Origin: Lumbricus terrestris
Lineage: Eukaryota; Annelida; Clitellata; Crassiclitellata; Lumbricidae
Assembly (NCBI GenBank): GCA_949752735.1
Contig: OX457042.1
Span: forward strand, 22,622,995-22,686,994
Length of the DNA: 64,000 bases
Reading direction: 5' to 3'
Every line of letters starts with the position of its first letter. Position 1 is the stretch's first letter. Shown here piece by piece: positions 47,601-57,017 of the stretch. The notes below the pieces were generated by a model, which saw only the letters and a list, made by a program, of their open reading frames with translations, had not been told where the DNA came from and ran no database searches. A program made the position numbers and the translations under genes.

Positions 47601-50600
47601 GGTCGAGAAAATTCGAAATTGAGGGCGGCGTTTTATATGCCGAGGCCGTGAAAATGCGAAATTGAGGGCGTCGTTTTATATGCCGAGGTCGAGAAAATGC
47701 GAAAATGAGGGCGTCGTTTTATATGCCGAGGTCGAGAAAATTCGAAATTGAGGGCGGCGTTTTATATGCCGAGGTCGAGAAAATTCGAAATTGAGGGCGT
47801 CGTTTTATATGCCGAGGCCGAGAAAATGCGAAAATGAGGGCGTCGTTTTATATGCCGAGGCCGAGAAAATGCGAAAATTAGGGCGTCGTTTTATATGCCG
47901 AGGTCGAGAAAATTCGAAATTGAGGGCGGCGTTTTATATGCCGAGGCCGAGAAAATGCGAAAATGAGGGCGTCGTTTTATATGACGAGGTCGAGAAAATT
48001 CGAAATTGAGGGCGGCGTTTTATATGCCGAGGTCGAGAAAATTCGAAATTGAGGGCGTCGTTTTATATGCCGAGGCCGAGAAAATGTGAAAATGAGGGCG
48101 TCGTTTTATATGCCGAGGCCGAGAAAATGCGAAAATGCGGGCGTCGTTTTATATGCCGAGGTCGAGAAAATTCGAAATTGAGGGCGGCGTTTTATATGCC
48201 GAGAAAATGCGAAAATGAGGGCGTCGCTTTATATGCCGAGGCCGAGAAAATGCGAAAATGAGGGCGTCGTTTTATATGCCGAGGTCGAGAAAATGCGAAA
48301 ATGAGGACGTCGTTTTACATGCCGAGGCCGAGAAAATGCGAAAATGAGGGCGTCGTTTTATATGCCGAGGTCGAGAAAATTCGAAATCGAGGGCGGCGTT
48401 TTATATGCCGAGGCCGAGAAAATGCGAAAATGAGGGCGTCGTTTAATATGCCGAGGCCGAGAAAATGCGAAATTGAGGGCGTCGTTTTATATGCCGAGGT
48501 CGGGAAAATTCGACAATGAGGGCGTCGTTTTATATGCCGAGGTCGAGAAAATTCGAAATTGAGGGCGGCGTTTTATATGCCGAGGCCGAGAAAATGCAAA
48601 AATGAGAGCGTCGTTTTATATGCCGAGGCCGTGAAAATGCGAAATTGAGGGCGTCGTTTTATATGCCGAGGTCGAGAAAATTCGAAATTGAGGGCGGCGT
48701 TTTATATGCCGAGGCCGAGAAAATTCAAAATTGAGGGCGGCGTTTTATATGCCGAGGCCGAGAAAATGCGAAAATGAGGGCGTCGTTTAATATGCCGAGG
48801 CCGAGAAAATGCGAAATTGAGGGCGTCGTTTTATATGCCGAGGTCGGGAAAATTCGACAATGAGGGCGTCGTTTTATATGCCGAGGTCGAGAAAATGCGA
48901 AAATGAGGGCGTCGTTTTATATGCCGAGGTCGAGAAAATTCGAAATTGAGGGCGGCGTTTTATATGCCGAGGCCGAGAAAATGCAAAAATGAGGGCGTCG
49001 TTTTATATGCCGAGGTCGAGAAAATTCGAAATTGAGGGCGTCGTTTTATATGCCGAGGCTGAAAAAATGCGAAAATGAGGGCGTCGTTTTATATGCCGAG
49101 GTCGAGAAAATGCGAAAATGAGGGCGTCGTTTTATATGCCGAGGTCGAGAAAATTCGAAATTGAGGGCGGCGTTTTATATGCCGAGGCCGAGAAAATGCG
49201 AAAATGAGAGCGTCGTTTTATATGCCGAGGTCGAGAAAATGCGAAAATGAGGGCGTCGTTTTATATGCCGAGGTCGAAAAAATTCGAAATTGAGGGCGGC
49301 GCTTTATATGCCGAGGCCGAGAAAATGCGAAAATGAGGGCGTCGTTTTATATGCCGAGGTCGAGAAAATTCGAAATTGAGGGCGGCGTTTTATATGCCGA
49401 GGCCGTGAAAATGCGAAATTGAGGGCGTCTTTTTATATGCCGAGGTCGAGAAAATGCGAAAATGAGGGCGTCGTTTTATATGCCGAGGTCGAGAAAATTC
49501 GAAATTGAGGGCGGCGTTTTATATGCCGAGGCCGAGAAAATGCGAAAATGAGGGCGTCGTTTTATATGCCGAGGCCGAGAAAATGCGAAAATGAGGGCGT
49601 CGTTTTATATGCCGAGGTCGAGAAAATTCGAAATTGAGGGCGGCGTTTTATATGCCGAGGCCGAGAAAATGCAAAAATGAGGGCGTCGTTTAATATGCCG
49701 AGGTCGAGAAAATGCGAAATTGAGGGCGTCGTTTTATATGCCGAGGTCGGGAAAATTCGACAATGAGGGCGTCGCTTTATATGCCGAGGCCGAGAAAAGT
49801 CGAAATTGAGGGCGTCGTTTTATATGCCGAGGTCGAGAAAATTCGAAATTGAGGGCGGCGTTTTATATGCCGAGGCCGAGAAAATGCGAAAATGCGGGCG
49901 TCGTTTTATATGCCGAGGTCGAGAAAATTCGAAATTGAGGGCGGCGTTTTATATGCCGAGAAAATGCGAAAATGAGGGCGTCGCTTTATATGCCGAGGCC
50001 GAGAAAATGCGAAAATGAGGGCGTCGTTTTATATGCCGAGGTCGAGAAAATGCGAAAATGAGGACGTCGTTTTACATGCCGAGGCCGAGAAAATGCGAAA
50101 ATGAGGGCGTCGTTTTATATGCCGAGGCCGAGAAAATGCGAAAATGCGGGCGTCGTTTTATATGCCGAGGTCGAGAAAATTCGAAATTGAGGGCGGCGTT
50201 TTATATGCCGAGAAAATGCGAAAATGAGGGCGTCGCTTTATATGCCGAGGCCGAGAAAATGCGAAAATGAGGGCGTCGTTTTATATGCCGAGGTCGAGAA
50301 AATGCGAAAATGAGGACGTCGTTTTACATGCCGAGGCCGAGAAAATGCGAAAATGAGGGCGTCGTTTTATATGCCGAGGTCGAGAAAATTCGAAATCGAG
50401 GGCGGCGTTTTATATGCCGAGGCCGAGAAAATGCGAAAATGAGGGCGTCGTTTAATATGCCGAGGCCGAGAAAATGCGAAATTGAGGGCGTCGTTTTATA
50501 TGCCGAGGTCGGGAAAATTCGACAATGAGGGCGTCGTTTTATATGCCGAGGTCGAGAAAATTCGAAATTGAGGGCGGCGTTTTATATGCCGAGGCCGAGA

Positions 50601-53600
50601 AAATGCAAAAAAGAGAGCGTCGTTTTATATGCCGAGGCCGTGAAAATGCGAAATTGAGGGCGTCGTTTTATATGCCGAGGTCGAGAAAATTCGAAATTGA
50701 GGGCGGCGTTTTATATGCCGAGGCCGAGAAAATTCAAAATTGAGGGCGGCGTTTTATATGCCGTGGCCGAGAAAATGCGAAAATGAGGGCGTCGTTTAAT
50801 ATGCCGAGGCCGAGAAAATGCGAAATTGAGGGCGTCGTTTTATATGCCGAGGTCGGGAAAATTCGACAATGAGGGCGTCGTTTTATATGCCGAGGTCGAG
50901 AAAATGCGAAAATGAGGGCGTCGTTTTATATGCCGAGGTCGAGAAAATTCGAAATTGAGGGCGGCGTTTTATATGCCGAGGCCGAGAAAATGCAAAAATG
51001 AGGGCGTCGTTTTATATGCCGAGGTCGAGAAAATTCGAAATTGAGGGCGTCGTTTTATATGCCGAGGCTGAAAAAATGCGAAAATGAGGGCGTCGTTTTA
51101 TATGCCGAGGTCGAGAAAATGCGAAAATGAGGGCGTCGTTTTATATGCCGAGGTCGAGAAAATTCGAAATTGAGGGCGGCGTTTTATATGCCGAGGCCGA
51201 GAAAATGCGAAAATGAGAGCGTCGTTTTATATGCCGAGGTCGAGAAAATGCGAAAATGAGGGCGTCGTTTTATATGCCGAGGTCGAAAAAATTCGAAATT
51301 GAGGGCGGCGCTTTATATGCCGAGGCCGAGAAAATGCGAAAATGAGGGCGTCGTTTTATATGCCGAGGTCGAGAAAATTCGAAATTGAGGGCGGCGTTTT
51401 ATATGCCGAGGCCGTGAAAATGCGAAATTGAGGGCGTCTTTTTATATGCCGAGGTCGAGAAAATGCGAAAATGAGGGCGTCGTTTTATATGCCGAGGTCG
51501 AGAAAATTCGAAATTGAGGGCGGCGTTTTATATGCCGAGGCCGAGAAAATGCGAAAATGAGGGCGTCGTTTTATATGCCGAGGCCGAGAAAATGCGAAAA
51601 TGAGGGCGTCGTTTTATATGCCGAGGTCGAGAAAATTCGAAATTGAGGGCGGCGTTTTATATGCCGAGGCCGAGAAAATGCAAAAATGAGGGCGTCGTTT
51701 AATATGCCGAGGTCGAGAAAATGCGAAATTGAGGGCGTCGTTTTATATGCCGAGGTCGGGAAAATTCGACAATGAGGGCGTCGCTTTATATGCCGAGGCC
51801 GAGAAAAGTCGAAATTGAGGGCGTCGTTTTATATGCCGAGGTCGAGAAAATTCGAAATTGAGGGCGGCGTTTTATATGCCGAGGCCGAGAAAATGCGAAA
51901 ATGAGAGTCGTTTTATATGCCGAGGCCGAGAAAATGCGAAATTGAGGGCGTCGTTTTATATGACGAGGTCGAGAAAATGCGAAAATGAGGGCGTCGTTTT
52001 ATATGCCGAGGCCGAGAAAATTCGACAATGAGGGCGTCGTTTTATATGCCGAGGTCGAGAAAATTCGAAATTGAGGGCGTCGTTTTATATGCCGAGGCCG
52101 AGAAAATGTGAAAATGAGGGCGTCGTTTTATATGCCGAGGCCGAGAAAATGCGAAAATGAGGGCGTCGTTTTATATGCCGAGGTCGAGAAAATTCGAAAT
52201 TGAGGGCGGCGTTTTATATGCCGAGGCCGAGAAAATGCGAAAATGAGGGCGTCGCTTTATATGCCGAGGCCGAGAAAATGCGAAAATGAGGGCGTCGTTT
52301 TATATGCCGAGGTCGAGAAAATGCGAAAATGAGGACGTCGTTTTACATGCCGAGGCCGAGAAAATGCGAAAATGAGGGCGTCGTTTTATATGCCGAGGTC
52401 GAGAAAATTCGAAATTGAGGGCGGCGTTTTATATGCCGAGGCCGAGAAAATGCGAAATTGAGGGCGTCGTTTAATATGCCGAGGCCGAGAAAATGCGAAA
52501 TTGAGGGCGTCGTTTTATATGCCGAGGTCGGGAAAATTCGACAAGGAGGGCGTCGTTTTATATGCCGAGGTCGAGAAAATTCGAAATTGAGGGCGGCGTT
52601 TTACATGCCGAGGTCGAGAAAATTCGAAATTGAGGGCGGCGTTTTATATGCCGAGGCCGAGAAAATGCGAAAATGAGGGCGTCGTTTTATATGCCGAGGT
52701 CGAGAAAATTCGAAATTGAGGGCGGCGTTTTATATGCCGAGGCCGAGAAAATGCGAAAATGAGGACGTCGTTTTATATGCCGAGGCCGAAAAAATGCGAA
52801 AATGAGGGCGTCGTTTTATATGCCGAGGTCGAAAAAATTCGAAATTGAGGGCGGCGTTTTATATGCCGAGGTCGAGAAAATGCGAAAATGAGGGCGTCGT
52901 TTTATATGCCGAGGCCGAGAAAATGCGAAAATGAGGGCGTCGTTTTATATGCCGAGGTCGAGAAAATGCGAAAATGAGGGCGTCGTTTTATATGCCGAGG
53001 TCGAGAAAATTCGAAATTGAGGGCGGCGTTTTATATGCCGAGGTCGAGAAAATGCGAAATTGAGGGCGTCGTTTTATATGCCGAGGCCGAGTAAATGCGA
53101 AAATGAGGGCGTCGTTTTATATGCCGAGGTCGAGAAAATTCGAAATTGAGGGCGTCGTTTTATATGCCGAGGTCGAGAAAATTCGAATTTGAGGGCGGCG
53201 TTTTATATGCCGAGGCCAAGAAAATGCGAAAATGAGGGCGTCGTTTTATATGCCGAGGCCGAGAAAATGCGAAAATGAGGGCGTCGTTTTATATGCCGAG
53301 GTCGAGAAAATTCGAAATTGAGGGCGGCGTTTTATATGCCGAGAAAATGCGAAAATGAGAGGGTCGTTTTATATGCCGAGGCCGAGAAAATGCGAAATTG
53401 AGGGCGTCGTTTTATATGACGAGGTCGAGAAAATGCGAAAATGAGGGCGTCGTTTTATATGCCGAGGGCGAGAAAATTCGACAATGAGGGCGTCGTTTTA
53501 TATGCCGAGGTCGAGAAAATTCGAAATTGAGGGCGTCGTTTTATATGCCGAGGCCGAGAAAATGCGAAAATGAGGGCGTCGTTTTATATGCCGAGGCCGA

Positions 53601-54968
53601 GAAAATGCGAAAATGAGGGCGTCGTTTTATATGCCGAGGCCGAGAAAATGCGAAAATGAGGGCGTCGTTTTATATGCCGAGGTCGAGAAAATGCGAAAAT
53701 GAGGACGTCGTTTTACATGCCGAGGCCGAGAAAATGCGAAAATGAGGGCGTCGTTTTATATGCCGAGGTCGAGAAAATTCGAAATTGAGGGCGGCGTTTT
53801 ATATGCCGAGGGCGAGAAAATGCGAAAATGAGGGCGTCGTTTAATATGCCGAGGCTGAGAAAATGCGAAATTGAGGGCGTCGTTTTATATGCCGAGGTCG
53901 AGAAAATTCGACAATGAGGGCGTCGTTTTATATGCCGAGGTCGAGAAAATTCGAAATTGAGGGCGGCGTTTTATATGCCGAGTTCGAGAAAATTCGAAAT
54001 TGAGGGCGGCGTTTTATATGCCGAGGCCGAGAAAATGCGAAAATGAGGGCGTCGTTTTATATGCCGAGGTTGAGAAAATTCGAAATTGAGGGCGGCGTTT
54101 TATATGCCGAGGGCGAGAAAATGCGAAAATGAGGGCGTCGTTTAATATGCCGAGGCTGAGAAAATGCGAAATTGAGGGCGTCGTTTTATATGCCGAGGTC
54201 GAGAAAATTCGACAATGAGGGCGTCGTTTTATATGCCGAGGTCGAGAAAATTCGAAATTGAGGGCGGCGTTTTATATGCCGAGTTCGAGAAAATTCGAAA
54301 TTGAGGGCGGCGTTTTATATGCCGAGGCCGAGAAAATGCGAAAATGAGGGCGTCGTTTTATATGCCGAGGTTGAGAAAATTCGAAATTGAGGGCGGCGTT
54401 TTATATGCCGAGGCCGAGAAAATGCGAAAATGAGGGCGTCGTTTTATATGCCGAGGTCGAGAAAATGCGAAAATGAGGGCGTCGTTTTACATGCCGAGGT
54501 CGAGAAAATGCGAAAATGAGGGCGTCGTTTTATATGCCGAGGTCGAGAAAATGCGAAAATGAGGGCGTCGTTTTACATGCCGAGGTCGAGAAAATGCGAA
54601 AATGAGGGCGTCGTTTTATATGCCGAGGCCGAGAAAATGCGAAAATGAGGGCGTCGTTTTACATGCCGAGGTCGAGAAAATGCGAAAATGAGGGCGTCGT
54701 TTTATATGCCGAGGTCGAGAAAAGTCGAAATTGAGGGCGGCGTTTTATATGCCGAGGCCGAGAAAATGCGAAATTGAGGGCGTCGTTTTATATGCCGAGG
54801 TCGAGAAAATTCGAAATTGAGGGCGTCGTTTTATATGCCGAGGTCGAGAAAATGCGAAAAAGATGGCGGCGTTTTATATGCCGAGGCCGAGAAAATGCGA
54901 AAATGAGGGCATCATTTTATATGCCGAGGCCGAGAAAATGCGAAAATGAGGGCGGCGTTTTATATGCC

Positions 54969-55067
54969 GAGGCCGAGAAAATGAGGGGGTTGTTTTATAT
55001 GCCGAAACCGAGATAATGAGGGCGGCGTTTTGTATGCCGAAACCGAGAAAATGAGGGCGGCGTTTTA
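54969..55067 (+). repeat. Short-unit right edge of the satellite
   Basis: The last units lack the TGCGAAAA block and are about 35-36 bp long (CCGAGAAAATGAGGG, AAACCGAGATAATGAGGG). The same short form is seen at the left edge. The array ends inside a unit, at GGCGGCGTTTTA, exactly where MITE copy 2 begins. Confidence 0.85.
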
Positions 55068-55457
55068 CAAGGGCGGATACAGAAATTTTCCAAGGGGGGG
55101 CCAAAATTTAGGGTCTTGTTGGTGGAAAAAATTTCGTTGTGCCGCCGAAAAAGAACCCAATGACTTTTCGGAAAAAGATACCATTTTATCTGATTTAAAA
55201 CTGATTACTTTTTTTATTTTATTTTTCATATTTTTAAATAATCAACCAATTTTTGGGAAAAAGATACCGTTTCATCCGCCGCTAAATCAACGGGGGGCAT
55301 GTCCTGTACGATTTTGTAATAGGGGGGCCTCATGTCCTGTTTTTCTCTCCCACTTCATTTATTTAATGGCTTATTAAAACCAAATGGGGGGGGCACGTCC
55401 CATGCAATTTTAAATGGGGGGCCATGGCCGGATTGACCCCCCCTGGATCCGCCCCTG
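55068..55457. mobile_element. hAT-type MITE, copy 2
   Basis: A 390-bp relative of the element at 3348. It starts CAAGGGCGGATACAG and ends with the complement of CAGGGGCGGATCCAGG, in the same orientation as copy 1. Shared internal words include GGTCTTGTTGGTGG, GGAAAAAGATACC and TTTATTTAATGGCTTATT. The left flank is satellite (GCGTTTTA) and the right flank GTAAAGCC. They do not match, so this copy has no target duplication of its own, and the satellite does not resume on its right. The 115-codon frame here is incidental. Confidence 0.8.
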
Positions 55458-55465
55458 GTAAAGCC

Positions 55466-55887
55466 TACCTGCAACTATGATCATAACCGAATAAAAGGCA
55501 ACTTTTTGAAGCAAGCAATACATGTTCGTGGACTCTGCGAGACTGTTAGCAGAACCTTCGGTTCCGTTAGGTTTACCTCACTGAATGTACAGTGACTGCC
55601 TTTTCTATTATGCTTGAACTGTTAATTGGTGAACAATACAGCATTTTTTATTCTGATTGATTGACAGACAACCCGATGTACATTCAAATCTCTATTTTGC
55701 AGAATGCAGATCCTCTCACCATTATAGCATGTAAAATCACCATAAATAAATGCATACTCCAGCATCATCATATTTATTATATTGAAGATATGGTGACACA
55801 ATGACAGAATGAAGATTCTCACATAACTACAAGTGCTTCATGTGTCCTACATAGTACATAAAATTATGATTTCATATAATTAAGTGA
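55466..55887. other. AT-rich unique sequence, no gene recognised
   Basis: Unique-looking AT-rich DNA right of the MITE. Two short minus-strand frames near here lack splice sites or recognisable motifs. If the macrotransposon reading is right, this sequence was originally contiguous with the sequence ending at 3347. Confidence 0.4.
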
Positions 55888-56499
55888 CCCATCTGATCAA
55901 AACCAGGCGTAAGTCGGATTTGTACAAAATGAGTGTCATATATCTTCTAAAAGAATAAAGCCTCTTCTTTAAAATGACACAAATCCTATTGCTCGGCCAT
56001 GTTTCTGTCCAAAGTTATGAGTAAACATATGGTTCGACCATCGAAATTACAATTCTGAGAAAAATGTGTAAAGCAATTAGAAATAATGTTTAAAGTTTTC
56101 CATAACTTAGAAATGCAAGAATCTTTAGAACCATGTTCATAATTAAATAAAATTTGCAACAAATAAACAGATTGCAAAGTAGGCTAGAGGAAAGTCTGGG
56201 CTTTTCACTGATGCCTAATTTATTTTGTTAGCCACACACCGAATATGGCTACCAATGGCGGGAAAGTGGAAAATGGTGGGAAAAGTCATCGAATTATTTG
56301 AACAATAAAAACCACAAAATTATCAAAAATATCATCAAAAATAATATTTTTGCAAAATTGTTGGTTTTAATGTGTATAAAACATATTTATTTATCATTTT
56401 CTGTCATAAACTAAAAATTGAAAAAATTCTTTTTTTCACATTTTGGTCATTATCTCAGAAGCCTGTGTTGCGACTTACGCCTGGTTTTGGTCATATGGG
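55888..56499. mobile_element. Probable MITE with 29-bp terminal inverted repeats
   Basis: 55888-55916 and 56471-56499 are inverted copies matching at 27 of 29 positions, with core AAAACCAGGCGTAAGTCG. The 612-bp body is AT-rich and non-coding. I find no convincing target duplication next to the repeats, so the superfamily is unassigned and the true ends may extend a few bases. Confidence 0.65.
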
Positions 56500-56646
56500 A
56501 CACATATTACAGGCTACATGAAGCTCCAATGGGGCTTTTGTAATCAACACAATCGAATATTTGTAAGGGGAACAAAGTTGGCATGTGGACTAACAAGGGT
56601 TCATAAAACGACCAGGGCTGTACTCAAGGGTATACGCGGGTATACG

Positions 56647-56735
56647 GCGTATACTCACCTCCGGGAAAAATTGACAGCGTATACTCACCTCAAAAAGCGA
56701 GTGTGCACGCGGTATATACAGCGTATACCCACCTC
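56647..56735 (+). repeat. Subterminal repeats of the hAT element
   Basis: GCGTATACTCACCTC occurs at 56647-56661 and 56677-56691, and as GCGTATACCCACCTC at 56721-56735. A shorter version, TACTCACCTC, lies at 59631-59640 near the right end. Subterminal repeats are known transposase-binding sites in hAT elements; that role is inferred here. Confidence 0.75.
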
Positions 56736-57017
56736 AGTAAGACCATGTGATTTTTCGGAGGCAGCGTGTACTCTAGGGTGTGTCTAAATATTAAAGTCTC
56801 GAATTAAACATCGACCAAGTTGGTTTTCTGTTCCATCATGATAGTAATTATTATCTGCCAAATTATGTGAAAATCGAAATAAATTTAGGACTTGCGCAAA
56901 GCCCTTTAAGATTTGTGACTTTGTCATCAATGTGATTCATTGTTATTTTCAGAGATCCAAACAATTTTAGAACCTTGAACATTAGATATATGTCATAATC
57001 AAAGGAAATACTGTCAG

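Larger units (their letters stand above)
13157..55067 (+). repeat. Giant 43-bp satellite array (~42 kb, roughly 970 units)
   Basis: One 43-bp unit in five consecutive parts: GCCGAGG, CCGAGAAAA, TGCGAAAA, TGAGGGCG, TCGTTTTATAT. A second common type has TCGAGAAAA, TTCGAAAT and GCGTTTTATAT in parts 2, 3 and 5; many units are mixtures. There are six CpG per unit with little visible CpG decay. Orientation is constant. Rare variants recur at fixed long distances (2660 and 3176 bp around 30-39 kb, 2961 bp around 42-45 kb, about 1.6-1.7 kb near 14-18 kb), which shows higher-order repeats made by segmental duplication. Because 43 is not a multiple of 3, open frames of about 72 codons arise with a 43-residue period; they are not genes. 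A centromeric, heterochromatic or knob-like role is possible but not shown. Confidence 0.97.
3340..55465. mobile_element. Putative composite hAT macrotransposon bounded by two MITE copies and an 8-bp duplication
   Basis: Seen: GTAAAGCC occurs at 3340-3347, directly outside the left terminal repeat of MITE copy 1, and again at 55458-55465, directly outside the right terminal repeat of copy 2. The inner flanks (TCCGACAG right of copy 1, GCGTTTTA left of copy 2) match neither each other nor the outer word. Known: hAT elements make 8-bp target duplications, and paired elements can move with the DNA between them. Inferred: 3348-55457 was inserted as a unit using the outermost ends, and the inner flanks are leftovers of each MITE's original insertion. 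The satellite may have been shorter at that time. Alternatives are chance (about 1 in 65,000 for one exact 8-mer comparison), ectopic recombination or misassembly. Confidence 0.5.

Noticed and set aside
21531..55016. Repeated ~70-72-codon open frames with MRASFYMPRPRKCENEG-type sequence
   Set aside because: They are the 43-bp satellite read in rotating frames, period 43 residues. They appear only where chance variants remove stops, with no splice or start context.
13157..55067. CRISPR-like array
   Set aside because: Direct repeats are contiguous with no unique spacers and the context is eukaryotic; it is a satellite.
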